A stretch of 25,097 bases of DNA from NCBI GenBank assembly GCA_937916025.1, contig CALGGX010000060.1:1-25097 (forward strand), given 5' to 3'. The notes beneath the pieces were generated by a model, which had not been told where the DNA came from, searched no databases, and worked only from the letters and a program-made list of their open reading frames with translations. Shown here piece by piece: positions 1 to 8,077 of this stretch. Position numbers and translations under genes: made by a program. How positions within the stretch are numbered: the stretch's first letter is position 1; each line of letters starts with the position of its first letter. This DNA comes from an uncultured Selenomonadales bacterium. GTDB lineage: Bacteria > Bacillota_C > Negativicutes > Selenomonadales > Selenomonadaceae.

Positions 1-153
1 GTAATTCGTAATTCGTAATTAGGAATGAGTAATGCGAAATGCGGAATGCGAAATGCATAATGCATAATTCGTAATGCATAATTCGTAATGCGTAATGGAA
101 AGTGTGATTTTCGCTTTTTAATTACGAATTACGAATTATGAATTATTAATTGC
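1..153. repeat. 7-bp tandem repeat array with inverted arm
   Basis: Positions 1-98 divide without a phase break into 14 heptamers that vary around GTAATTC/GTAATGC (for example GTAATTC, GTAATTA, GGAATGA, GTAATGC, GAAATGC, ATAATGC). After about 20 bases, 119-153 contains five more heptamers in the opposite orientation (TAATTAC, GAATTAC, GAATTAT, GAATTAT, TAATTGC). Positions 2-20 and 120-138 are a perfect 19-bp inverted repeat, so the region can fold as a long-loop hairpin. The array may continue left of the window. It lies just upstream of the EF-G-like gene and encodes nothing recognisable. A related array sits at 19081-19157. Confidence 0.85.
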
Positions 154-187
154 TTTTTCGGCAGGATTATCGGCGGTTGAATAGAAT

Positions 188-196
188 TGTTATACT
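188..196 (+). promoter_or_regulatory. Putative extended -10 promoter of the EF-G-like gene
   Basis: TGT followed by TATACT at 191-196 resembles an extended -10 element about 30 bases upstream of the start codon. No good -35 hexamer lies 16-18 bases upstream, so this is only a plausible promoter. It sits directly after the repeat array. Confidence 0.35.
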
Positions 197-228
197 CGAT
201 TGCAGAATAAACACCTGGGGGTAATTTA

Positions 229-2286
229 ATGAAAGATTATTCGACGAAAAACATTCGCAACGTGGCAGTCGCCGGACATGGCAAAACCGGCAAGACAAGT
301 CTGCTCGAAGCATGCCTTTTCAACAGCGGCGCAACCAAACGTCTCGGCTCGGTAGATCAGGGCACCGGCGTTCTCGATTACGAAGCCGAAGAAGAAAAAC
401 GCAAGATGACAATCGGCGATTCGCTCGCCGTGTGCGAATGGAAGGATTGCAAGATCAATTTCATCGATACACCCGGCTACCCCGATTTCGTCAGTGAAGT
501 GATCGGAGCAATGGCAGCCGCCGACAGCGCGTTGATTATCGTGTCCGCTCCCGCCGGCGTCGAAGTCGAAACCGAAAAGGCTTGGAATCTCGCCGAGCAA
601 CTCAAGCTCCCGCGCGCGTTTTTCATCAACAAAATGGATCGCGAGCACGCCGATTTCCATAAATGCGTCGAACAACTCCGCGCCAAATTCGGCAACAACG
701 TCATTCCGATCCAAATCCCGATCGGACGCGAAAATTCATTCAAGGGCGTCATCAATTTGATCAGCAAGGGCGAAGTTCCCGCCGAACTCGAGGACGAAGT
801 CGAAGAAGCTCACATGCAGATGATCGAAGCCGCCGTCGACGTGAGTGACGAGCTCGCCGAGAAATATCTCATGGAAGAGGAACTCACGGAAGCGGAGATC
901 AATGCGGCGATCGCCGAAGGCATCAAAATCGCAAAAGTCTTCCCCGTCTTCGTCGGCAGCGCGCTGAAAAATATCGGCGTGAAAGAGTTGATGAATGCAG
1001 TCGTCGACAATCTTCCGGCACCGGACGCAAAAGTCTATACCGGAGTCAATCCGAAAACGGACGCGATTGTCGAGCGCAACGTCACCGAGCCGTTCAGCGG
1101 TCAGATTTTCAAGACGATGGTCGATCCGTTCGTCGGCAGAATGTCATACATTCGCATCATCAGCGGCGATATGCGCGGTGACGCCACATATCAATTGGCG
1201 AGCGGCGAGAAGGAAGGTCAGGAGCGGCTCAGCGGCATTTCGACGATGCAGGGCAAAAAACAGATTGTGTTGGATGTTGCACACGCGGGCGATATAGTCG
1301 TCACGGCAAAACTCGCGAGCGCAAAGACGGGCGATACGCTTTATGACAAAGCCGCCCCGATCCGCTACGATGCAATCAAATATCCGGAGCCGATGTTGGC
1401 AATGGCGGTTTCGGCAATGAAGAAAGGCGAAGAAGACAAAATCTTCTCGTCGATCTCGAAACAGCAGGACGAAGATCCGACAATCAAATTGCGCAAAGAC
1501 CCCGCGGCGAAGCAGGTTATTCTGTACGGTATCGGCGAGGTGCATCTCGATGTGCTCGGCGACAAAATCCAGCGCAAGTTCGGCGTGCAAATGGCACTCG
1601 GCGAGCCGCGCGTCGATTATCGCGAGACGATCCGCAAGAATGTCGAAGTGCAAGGCAAACATAAAAAGCAATCCGGCGGACATGGACAATACGGCGACGT
1701 TTGGCTCAAGATCGGTCCGAACAAAAAACCTGAAGAAGGCAACGAGTTCGGCAACATCTTCACCGAGAGTATTTTCGGCGGCTCGGTTCCCCGTCAATAT
1801 TTCCCTGCAGTCGAAAAGGGCACGAACGAGACGCTCGCCGACGGAGTCATTGCCGGTTATCCGGTCGTCAATGTAAGTGTAAATTTGTACGATGGTAGTT
1901 ATCACGCGGTCGATTCCAGTGAAGCGGCGTTCAAAACCGCGACTTCGATTGCGATCAAGAAAGGCATTTTGGCAGCGGAGCCGATCCTTCTCGAGCCGAT
2001 TGACGAGATCACCGTCCTCACTCCGGACGAATACATGGGTGATATCATCGGCAAATTGAATTCCAAGCGCGGCAAAGTGCTCGGCATGGAGCCGAAGGGC
2101 AAAGGCATGACCGAAGTCAAGGCACTGGTTCCCGCTTCGGAGCTGTATAAGTATGCAACCGATTTGCGTTCGCAAACGCAAGGGCGCGGTTCGTATTCGA
2201 TCAAATTCTCGCATTACGATCCCATGCCGGATAATCTCGCGGCAAAGATCATTGAAGCGCACAAGGCGGCGAAGGAGAACAATTAA
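229..2286 (+). CDS. EF-G-like translational GTPase (EF-G-2 type)
   Basis: This 685-residue protein has the five-domain size and layout of elongation factor G. Visible motifs are a P-loop GHGKTGKT (16-23), a G3 motif DTPGY (80-84), G4 NKMD (134-137), and a domain IV stretch with QSGGHGQYGDV near residue 480. Canonical EF-G has AHIDAGKT and DTPGH. Here the P-loop differs and the catalytic-region His is Tyr, as I recall for the EF-G-2/EF-G-like subfamily (for example Thermus TTHA1498). It is therefore probably not the main translocase. It stands alone, not in a str operon with rpsL, rpsG and tuf. The start at 229 follows a GGGGG ribosome-binding site at 216-221. By family it should act on ribosomes in the cytoplasm; its exact role is unknown. 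Confidence 0.9.
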   Translation: MKDYSTKNIRNVAVAGHGKTGKTSLLEACLFNSGATKRLGSVDQGTGVLDYEAEEEKRKMTIGDSLAVCEWKDCKINFIDTPGYPDFVSEVIGAMAAADSALIIVSAPAGVEVETEKAWNLAEQLKLPRAFFINKMDREHADFHKCVEQLRAKFGNNVIPIQIPIGRENSFKGVINLISKGEVPAELEDEVEEAHMQMIEAAVDVSDELAEKYLMEEELTEAEINAAIAEGIKIAKVFPVFVGSALKNIGVKELMNAVVDNLPAPDAKVYTGVNPKTDAIVERNVTEPFSGQIFKTMVDPFVGRMSYIRIISGDMRGDATYQLASGEKEGQERLSGISTMQGKKQIVLDVAHAGDIVVTAKLASAKTGDTLYDKAAPIRYDAIKYPEPMLAMAVSAMKKGEEDKIFSSISKQQDEDPTIKLRKDPAAKQVILYGIGEVHLDVLGDKIQRKFGVQMALGEPRVDYRETIRKNVEVQGKHKKQSGGHGQYGDVWLKIGPNKKPEEGNEFGNIFTESIFGGSVPRQYFPAVEKGTNETLADGVIAGYPVVNVSVNLYDGSYHAVDSSEAAFKTATSIAIKKGILAAEPILLEPIDEITVLTPDEYMGDIIGKLNSKRGKVLGMEPKGKGMTEVKALVPASELYKYATDLRSQTQGRGSYSIKFSHYDPMPDNLAAKIIEAHKAAKENN

Positions 2287-2310
2287 TCTCCGAACCCGCG
2301 CGGAATAAAA

Positions 2311-2344
2311 GAAAGAGCCCGCTCAATGCAGGCTCTCTTTTTTT
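2311..2344. terminator. Bidirectional rho-independent terminator
   Basis: AGAGCC (2314-2319) pairs with GGCTCT (2331-2336) across an 11-base loop. It is followed by a T-rich run to 2344 on the plus strand, with an A-rich stretch before it that serves as a U-tract on the minus strand. It lies between the convergent EF-G-like and EAL genes and can serve both. Confidence 0.8.
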
Positions 2345-2354
2345 GTCGAACAAT

Positions 2355-4043
2355 TTATTTCTTGAAACGACGCATGAAGACTTCTTCCATTTCCGGATAT
2401 CCGAAGAAAAATCCTTGAATGTAATCGGCATCGCATTCGTCGCGCAGGAAAATGTACGCCTTCTCCTCCTCGACGCCTTCAATGCAGACTTCGGTTCCGA
2501 TCGAATGGCACAGCTTCACGGTGTATTTAACCAAATTCCGATCAAATTCACTCTTCATGATGTCTTGAATGAACACGCGATCGATCTTAATCAGATCGCA
2601 TTTGAAATTCTTCAAAAAGCTCAGCGACGCATAGCCCGTGCCGAAGTCATCCATTGCGATTTTGATTCCGAGGTCGTGGAAGTTTTTGAATTGCTGATTG
2701 ACAAAATCCCAATCGTAGACATTATGGCTTTCGGTCAGCTCGAAAATGATTGTCGTGGGATCGATCTCGTGCCGCGCAATGCAATCTTCGACGAACGGGA
2801 AGAACATATGCTCTTCCAATTGATACAGCGAAATGTTGATGCTCATCTGAAATTCCGGCATGAATTTTTGCCAACGCTTGGCGGTGGCGACCGCGTTTTC
2901 GATGATCCAATGCCCGACCGGAATGATCATGCGAGATTTTTCGAGCATCGGAATGAATTGCATCGGAGCCACAACCGAACCGTCCCGATCGTACCAGCGC
3001 AATAACGCTTCCGCGCCCGTCAAATGTCCGTTCTTTGCGTCGACTTGCGGTTGGAAACACAGGAAGAAGTCTTCGCAACCGCGCGCTATGCAGTTCTGCA
3101 TCAAATTCTGCATTCCGATGTCGTAACGCCAGCGATCATAAGTCTCTTTCGAGAAAAAGCTGATCTGATCGCGCCCCTTCTGCCGCGCAATTTCAAGCGC
3201 AACCTCGGCGTATCGCATCAGTGTCACGTCGTCGGAAGCGTCCGTGGGATACAACGCCGCGCCCGCCGACGCCGTGCAATAAATAGTGTCTTCGGCATTG
3301 CGAATTTCGCGCATGCAAAGCTGTATGCTCGAAAAAATGATCTCGATCTCTTCCGGCATCGCGTACGGCATTGCCAAGCCGAAGGTGTAGCCGTCAAGTT
3401 TGTAGAGCGGAAAGTCCGGCGGCAACACGTCCGTAATGTTCTGCGCGATCTGTCGAAGCGCGATATCGCCGAAGCCGTGTCCGTAATTTTCCGTGATCAC
3501 ATTGAAGTTGTCGAGCCCGATTATGATCACCGCGCCGCTGGCGTCTTCGGAAGTTTCGAGCTCCCGAGCGATCGCCTTTGCGAATTCCTTGCGCCCGAGC
3601 AAACCCGTCACCGGATCGGCTCCGAGCCGAACGTCCATCGGAACAATCATTCCCGTCCACAGCGACGCTTCTTCCGGCTTGTCGTTGTCAAGGGCACTCC
3701 AAACCACCGTCCAGCCGAAATCGCCGTTCGGATGGCAAATTCGATATTCAAAATTAAATTCTTCTTCGTCTTCGTCTTTGATGAAATGCTTCGCCGCTCC
3801 GGCTTCATAACGCTCGATATCATCGGGATAGATCAGCGACGCCAGCCTCTCTTCAAAATCGTCGACCACACGCGACGGAAAATTGAAGTCATTTATGAAA
3901 CTGTCGGACACCAAAACTTGTTTCGATTTCAAGTCCGCCGCGAAAATGTACGTTCGCGGTGCCATCCGTTGCAACAATTCAAAGTATTCCTGAATTCTAT
4001 TGAGCGGAGAATCTTCTCCTATCAATTGAGTTGTCTCTGTCAT
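2355..4043 (-). CDS. PAS-like / degenerate GGDEF / EAL c-di-GMP phosphodiesterase
   Basis: The 562-residue protein has an N-terminal PAS-like sensor region (about 30-135), a GGDEF domain (about 143-295) and an EAL domain (about 310-555). The GGDEF signature is degenerate: the site reads DGYTF at 217-221, so cyclase activity is unlikely. The EAL domain keeps its expected catalytic residues: EAL at 345-347, N403, E435 in ELTE, D465-D466 in DDFGTGY, K486 in KID, and E522. I infer a cytoplasmic enzyme that hydrolyses c-di-GMP, with the GGDEF domain perhaps acting as a GTP-sensing or dimerisation module. No membrane segment is visible. The ATG start follows an AAAGGA ribosome-binding site. The gene lies 74 bases downstream of glyS with no clear terminator between, so some read-through is possible. 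A 10-bp palindrome, AACAATTGTT, lies at 4062-4071. Confidence 0.93.
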   Translation of the reverse strand: MTETTQLIGEDSPLNRIQEYFELLQRMAPRTYIFAADLKSKQVLVSDSFINDFNFPSRVVDDFEERLASLIYPDDIERYEAGAAKHFIKDEDEEEFNFEYRICHPNGDFGWTVVWSALDNDKPEEASLWTGMIVPMDVRLGADPVTGLLGRKEFAKAIARELETSEDASGAVIIIGLDNFNVITENYGHGFGDIALRQIAQNITDVLPPDFPLYKLDGYTFGLAMPYAMPEEIEIIFSSIQLCMREIRNAEDTIYCTASAGAALYPTDASDDVTLMRYAEVALEIARQKGRDQISFFSKETYDRWRYDIGMQNLMQNCIARGCEDFFLCFQPQVDAKNGHLTGAEALLRWYDRDGSVVAPMQFIPMLEKSRMIIPVGHWIIENAVATAKRWQKFMPEFQMSINISLYQLEEHMFFPFVEDCIARHEIDPTTIIFELTESHNVYDWDFVNQQFKNFHDLGIKIAMDDFGTGYASLSFLKNFKCDLIKIDRVFIQDIMKSEFDRNLVKYTVKLCHSIGTEVCIEGVEEEKAYIFLRDECDADYIQGFFFGYPEMEEVFMRRFKK

Positions 4044-4117
4044 AGGCTTTCATCCTTTTACAACAATTGTTCTTCAGGCTATTTTTCTTCATCGAGCGTT
4101 GAAATTCCTGCAATCGA

Positions 4118-6178
4118 TCAAAGAACAATTTTACCGAAGTCGGCGACGCCTTTGATGAGTTCGTCGATCGATTTGAGCATGCCGAGGCGATTGGCGCGAA
4201 TGCGCTCGTCTTCAGCCATGACCATGACCGAGTCGAAAAAGGCATCGATCGGCTGGGCGAGCTTGCGCAAGGCTTCCAACGCGCCGCCGAAGTCTCGCTT
4301 GGCGATTAATTCCGAGGCGACGACTTTGATTGCATTGAAGGCTTTGCACAAAACGACTTCCGCCTCTTCCTGCAACAACTTCTCGTCGATCGACATTGCC
4401 ATGGATTTTTTTGCGATATTGCCCGCGCGGACGAATGACTGAATGATCCGAACGGCGTCCGGCGTCTGCAAAAAATTCTCGACGGCATGCGCGCGGAGCG
4501 TAACCGAATACGGATCATCAACGTCTTCGAGCACCGCGTCGAGCACGTCATAGCGCACGTCGTTTGCGAGCACGTTTTTGATCCGGAGTTTCATGAATTC
4601 GGCGATATCCGATTGCATTTTCTCGCGAGCATCGTCGTCGTTTATGCCGAGCAAATCCATTGCCGAATCGACAATTTCGCCGATTGAGATCGAGCGATGC
4701 GCTTCGTTGAGCATGTTGACGATGCCGAGTGCCTGTCGACGCAAGGCAAACGGATCTTGCGAGCCGGTCGGAATCAAGCCGCGACTGAAGGTTGCAACGA
4801 GATTGTCAATCTTATCGGCGAGGCTCAAAATCCTGCCCGCCGCCGAACCCGGCTGTGCATCTCCGGCAAAGCGCGGCATGTAATGTTCGTCAATCGCAAT
4901 CGCCACTGCTGAAGGCTCACCGTCGAGCAACGCGTATTCGCGCCCCATTACGCCCTGCAGTTCAGTAAATTCCGTGACCATGCCCGTGACGAGATCGGCT
5001 TTCGACAATTGCGCCGCGCGGATTGCATTCGAGCGATCTTCAGCCGATACGCCGAGCATGTCCGCAATCTTCGCCGCGAGTTTTTCAAGCCGCTCCGTCT
5101 TCTCGAAAACCGAGCCGAGTCCTTCCTGAAACACGACCGTCTTGAGTTTTTCGCGATGCAGTTCCAACGACTTCTTCCGATCTTCATTGAAGAAGAATTG
5201 CGCATCTTCGAGCCGCGCTTTGAGCACACGCTCGTTGCCGTGCCGAACGATGTCGAGATACTCGCCTCCGCCGTTGCGAACCGTGATAAACAGCGGCAGC
5301 AATTTGCCGTCGAAGTCCTTGACGGGGAAATAGCGTTGATGATCGCGCATCGGCGTGATGACCGCTTCCGCCGGCAATTTCAGATATTTCGTCTCGAATT
5401 CGCCCGTCAATGCCGTCGGATATTCGACGAGATACAGTACTTCTTCGAGCAGATCGTCCGTGATTTCCGCCTTGCCGTCATGCGCTTTTGCCTGCGCTTC
5501 GATCTCCGCGCGGATCATTGACTTGCGCCGTTCCTGATCGACAATCACGAAGTTACGCTCGCAATCGGCAACATACCCCGACGCCGTTTTGATCTCGAAC
5601 TCTCCGCCCGACAAAAATCGATGCCCGCGCGAAGTCCTTCCGCTCCGAATTTCGGCGAGCTCGAAGGGAATGATCTCGTCGTCGAGCAACGCGACCAACC
5701 ATCGGATCGGGCGAATGAATTTAAACTCCAACGCGCCCCAACGCATGTTGTTCGGACAATTGATCGACGTGATCAATTTCGGCAAGAGAGATTGAAGCAA
5801 CTCCTCCGTCGGTCGACCGATCGAATGCACCACCGCATAGACGTAGCCGTCGCGCGTGATCAGTGAACTCGGATCAACCTTCTGACCGCGCGCAAAGCCG
5901 ATTGCCGCCTTTGACGGTTTGCCCTCGGCGTCGAATGCGATTTTTGCCGAAGGTCCGCGCCGTTCTTCGGATATATCCGACTGCCGCGCGGCAACTCCGT
6001 CGAGCAACAGCGCGAGTCGACGCGGCGTGCCGAGTGTTTTGATTGCATCGACGGAAATTCGCGCGTCTTTGAATGCGCCGGTTGCCAGCGTTTTCAATTG
6101 TTCCAAAAGCCCGGGCATGGCATGCGCCGGAATTTCCTCGGTGCCGATCTCGAGCAACAGCGTTTTTTTGTCAGACAT
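4118..6178 (-). CDS. glyS: Glycyl-tRNA synthetase beta subunit
   Basis: This is the 686-residue beta subunit of the heterotetrameric (alpha2beta2) class II glycyl-tRNA synthetase, which charges tRNA-Gly. The N-terminus LLLEIGTEEIPA and the C-terminal anticodon-binding region ending in RANRLGMLK are typical. The frame is open to 6349, but the real start is the ATG at 6178. It is preceded by GGAGGTG with 8-base spacing and opens directly into the family's conserved N-terminus. This ATG shares one base with the stop codon of glyQ (TAATG), indicating translational coupling. Length matches the family (about 680-690). Confidence 0.97.
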   Translation of the reverse strand: MSDKKTLLLEIGTEEIPAHAMPGLLEQLKTLATGAFKDARISVDAIKTLGTPRRLALLLDGVAARQSDISEERRGPSAKIAFDAEGKPSKAAIGFARGQKVDPSSLITRDGYVYAVVHSIGRPTEELLQSLLPKLITSINCPNNMRWGALEFKFIRPIRWLVALLDDEIIPFELAEIRSGRTSRGHRFLSGGEFEIKTASGYVADCERNFVIVDQERRKSMIRAEIEAQAKAHDGKAEITDDLLEEVLYLVEYPTALTGEFETKYLKLPAEAVITPMRDHQRYFPVKDFDGKLLPLFITVRNGGGEYLDIVRHGNERVLKARLEDAQFFFNEDRKKSLELHREKLKTVVFQEGLGSVFEKTERLEKLAAKIADMLGVSAEDRSNAIRAAQLSKADLVTGMVTEFTELQGVMGREYALLDGEPSAVAIAIDEHYMPRFAGDAQPGSAAGRILSLADKIDNLVATFSRGLIPTGSQDPFALRRQALGIVNMLNEAHRSISIGEIVDSAMDLLGINDDDAREKMQSDIAEFMKLRIKNVLANDVRYDVLDAVLEDVDDPYSVTLRAHAVENFLQTPDAVRIIQSFVRAGNIAKKSMAMSIDEKLLQEEAEVVLCKAFNAIKVVASELIAKRDFGGALEALRKLAQPIDAFFDSVMVMAEDERIRANRLGMLKSIDELIKGVADFGKIVL

Positions 6179-7062
6179 TACGCATTCACCTCCGATTTTT
6201 TCAGCAACGGATAACCGAGCTCCTCGCGCTGTTTGATGTATCGCTCCGCGCAAAGCCGCGCCAATTTCCGCACGCGCCCGATGAATGCCGTCCGCTCGCT
6301 TACGCTGATTGCTCCGCGCGCATCGAGCAGATTGAATGTATGCGAACACTTCAGCACGTAATCATACGCCGGATGCACGTAACCGAGTTTGATCACGCGC
6401 ACAGCCTCGCGCTCGTATTTCTCGAACAGCTCGAACAGCATTTTCTCGTCCGACAGATCAAACGCGTAGCTCGTCTGCTCGAATTCGTTTTGATGAAAGA
6501 TATCGCCGTAAGTGACGCCGTCCGTCCAGATCACGTCGTAGACGTTCTCGACGCCCTGAATATACATTGCGAGCCGCTCGAGCCCGTACGTGATCTCGAC
6601 CGCCACCGGCTTGACGTCTTGCGAACCGACCTGCTGGAAGTAAGTGAACTGAGTGATCTCCATGCCGTCGAGCCAGACCTCCCAGCCCAAGCCCCACGCG
6701 CCGAGCGTTGGCGACTCCCAATTGTCTTCGACGAAGCGAATATCATGTTTTTTCGCCTCAATGCCGATTGCCGCCAGAGAATCCAGATACAGCTCTTGAA
6801 TGTTGTCGGGCGACGGCTTCATGATCAATTGCAGTTGATGATGCTGATACAGTCGATTGGGATTATCGCCGTAACGTCCGTCCGCCGGACGACGACTCGG
6901 CTCGACATACGCCACATTCCACGGCTCCGGACCGAGCACGCGCAGGAACGTGAACGGGTTCATCGTGCCCGCGCCCTTTTCGACATCATACGGCTCGGCG
7001 AGCACGCAACCCCGATCCGACCAGTATTTTTGCAATGAAAAAACCAATTCCTGAAATTTCAT
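6178..7062 (-). CDS. glyQ: Glycyl-tRNA synthetase alpha subunit
   Basis: This 294-residue protein is the catalytic class II alpha subunit, which activates glycine and charges tRNA-Gly together with GlyS. Highly conserved family blocks are visible, including [30 protein letters not shown] and [20 protein letters not shown]. The start ATG at 7062 has a GGGAGG ribosome-binding site 6 bases upstream. It is the first gene of a glyQ-glyS operon, transcribed from a strong promoter just upstream. The 117-base divergent spacer is too short for a complete T-box leader and none is recognisable. Confidence 0.98.
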   Translation of the reverse strand: MKFQELVFSLQKYWSDRGCVLAEPYDVEKGAGTMNPFTFLRVLGPEPWNVAYVEPSRRPADGRYGDNPNRLYQHHQLQLIMKPSPDNIQELYLDSLAAIGIEAKKHDIRFVEDNWESPTLGAWGLGWEVWLDGMEITQFTYFQQVGSQDVKPVAVEITYGLERLAMYIQGVENVYDVIWTDGVTYGDIFHQNEFEQTSYAFDLSDEKMLFELFEKYEREAVRVIKLGYVHPAYDYVLKCSHTFNLLDARGAISVSERTAFIGRVRKLARLCAERYIKQREELGYPLLKKSEVNA

Positions 7063-7106
7063 CGAAAGCCTCCCGATTCAATTGGAAATTATTTTTTGCC
7101 GCTAAC

Positions 7107-7135
7107 GTTATAGCAAACATGGGGCGGCTTGTCAA
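7107..7135 (-). promoter_or_regulatory. glyQS promoter
   Basis: On the minus strand TTGACA (7135-7130) and TATAAC (7112-7107) are separated by exactly 17 bases, a near-consensus sigma-70/sigma-A promoter. Its -35 overlaps the -35 of the divergent LRR-gene promoter. Confidence 0.75.
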
Positions 7136-7182
7136 TTTTTTGTGCAACGATTAAAATGTTGACAAAGGAGTGAATCGACATG
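7126..7182 (+). repeat. Promoter/leader block, copy A
   Basis: These 57 bases, from GGCTTGTCAA to the LRR start codon, match 8021-8077 at 49 of 57 positions by hand count without gaps. The block includes -35, spacer, -10, ribosome-binding site and start codon. Confidence 0.85.
7129..7157 (+). promoter_or_regulatory. Promoter of the LRR gene
   Basis: TTGTCA (7129-7134) and TAAAAT (7152-7157) are separated by 17 bases. Five of the six -35 bases are shared, on the opposite strand, with the glyQS promoter. The predicted leader is only about 15 bases and carries an AAAGGAG ribosome-binding site at 7164-7170. Confidence 0.7.
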
Positions 7183-8019
7183 AAAGAGTTTGAATACAGC
7201 CGAGTCTGCAACGGCATTCGCATCGACAAATGTCTCGTCGATCGGACGAAGATCATTATTCCGATTGAAATCGAAGGCGAGCTCGTGACGACAATCGGCG
7301 CGCGTGCATTCGACAATTGCAGGAACCTGCAGACGTTGATGCTATCGAGCTCGATCACGAAAATCGATCGAAGTGCCTTTGCGAAATGCATCAATCTGCT
7401 GAAAGTGACGCTCATTAATGTATCGACCGGCGGCGGTTTGAATATCTCGCTCGGAAGAGACGGCGCGCTGAAACTCTCCGGCATCGATGAAGAGTTCGGC
7501 GAGAATTTTCATTACAGCCGCGCGGCGGACGGCAACATTCAGATCAATCGATACATCGGCGAGCAATCGGAAGTAGAAATTCCCGCATCGATTGACGGCT
7601 TGCCGGTGACCTGCATCTGTATGTATGCGTTTCAATTTTGCATGAGTTTGACGCGCGTCGTCGTTCCGAACACCGTGACGAGCATCGGCCGGTATGCTTT
7701 TGCCGATTGCCCGCGCCTGCAGACCGTGAAGCTCTCGAATGCAATGACTTACATCGGCAATCACACCTTCTCGCGTTGCACGAACTTGACGCGCGTCGAT
7801 ATTTCGAACTCGGTGACATATATCGGCGAATGGGCATTCGAGAATTGCATAAGGCCGGAGAACATCGTCATTCCGAATTCCGTGACGATGATCGGCTTCG
7901 GCGCGTTTGACGGTTGCAGAAATTTGACGCGCGTCGTTGTCGAAAATCCCAATCTTCAGCTCGACAAACAATCGGTATTCTTCAATTGCAATCCGCAACT
8001 TCAGATCATCAGACAATGA
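7180..8019 (+). CDS. BspA-type leucine-rich-repeat protein
   Basis: The 279-residue protein is built from LRR_5 (BspA/Treponema-type) repeats with the recurring pattern of 'sIG..AF..C..L..V.ipnsvt', about 23 residues per repeat. It has two modules: residues 1-80 and about 105-279 both begin with a related header (EYSRVCNGIRIDK and HYSRAADGNIQIN) followed by repeats, which suggests internal duplication. No signal peptide, membrane segment or anchor is visible, so a cytoplasmic location is likely, unlike many secreted BspA relatives. Function is unknown; the fold usually mediates protein binding. The start has an AAAGGAG ribosome-binding site 9 bases upstream. It sits between two near-identical promoter blocks. 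Confidence 0.85.
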   Translation: MKEFEYSRVCNGIRIDKCLVDRTKIIIPIEIEGELVTTIGARAFDNCRNLQTLMLSSSITKIDRSAFAKCINLLKVTLINVSTGGGLNISLGRDGALKLSGIDEEFGENFHYSRAADGNIQINRYIGEQSEVEIPASIDGLPVTCICMYAFQFCMSLTRVVVPNTVTSIGRYAFADCPRLQTVKLSNAMTYIGNHTFSRCTNLTRVDISNSVTYIGEWAFENCIRPENIVIPNSVTMIGFGAFDGCRNLTRVVVENPNLQLDKQSVFFNCNPQLQIIRQ

Positions 8020-8020
8020 C

Positions 8021-8077
8021 GGCTTGTCAATTTTTTGTTCGGCGATTAAAATATCGACAAGGGAGTGAATTGAAATG
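8021..8077 (+). repeat. Promoter/leader block, copy B
   Basis: This block matches 7126-7182 at 49 of 57 positions. Similarity begins immediately after the LRR stop codon and ends at the start codon of the LptA-like gene. Confidence 0.85.
8024..8052 (+). promoter_or_regulatory. Promoter of the lptA-like/DUF4422 operon
   Basis: TTGTCA (8024-8029) and TAAAAT (8047-8052) are separated by 17 bases, the same elements as upstream of the LRR gene. Unlike copy A, no -10 is present on the minus strand at the matching distance, so this copy is unidirectional. Confidence 0.7.

Noticed and set aside
1..153. CRISPR array
   Set aside because: The units are contiguous 7-mers with no spacers and there are no cas genes in the window.
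1144..2262. 372-codon minus-strand open frame opposite the EF-G-like gene
   Set aside because: Shadow of a conserved gene, with no recognisable motif and no ribosome-binding site seen.
3024..4442. 472-codon plus-strand open frame opposite the EAL gene and glyS
   Set aside because: It spans two real minus-strand genes and their gap; the composition is that of a mirror frame.
4118..6349. Extended glyS start at 6349
   Set aside because: The extra 57 residues overlap glyQ and are not like GlyS; the ATG at 6178 has a strong ribosome-binding site and matches the family N-terminus.
7063..7179. T-box riboswitch for glyQS
   Set aside because: The spacer is only 117 bases, the predicted leader is about 35-40 bases, and no T-box sequence or specifier stem is visible.
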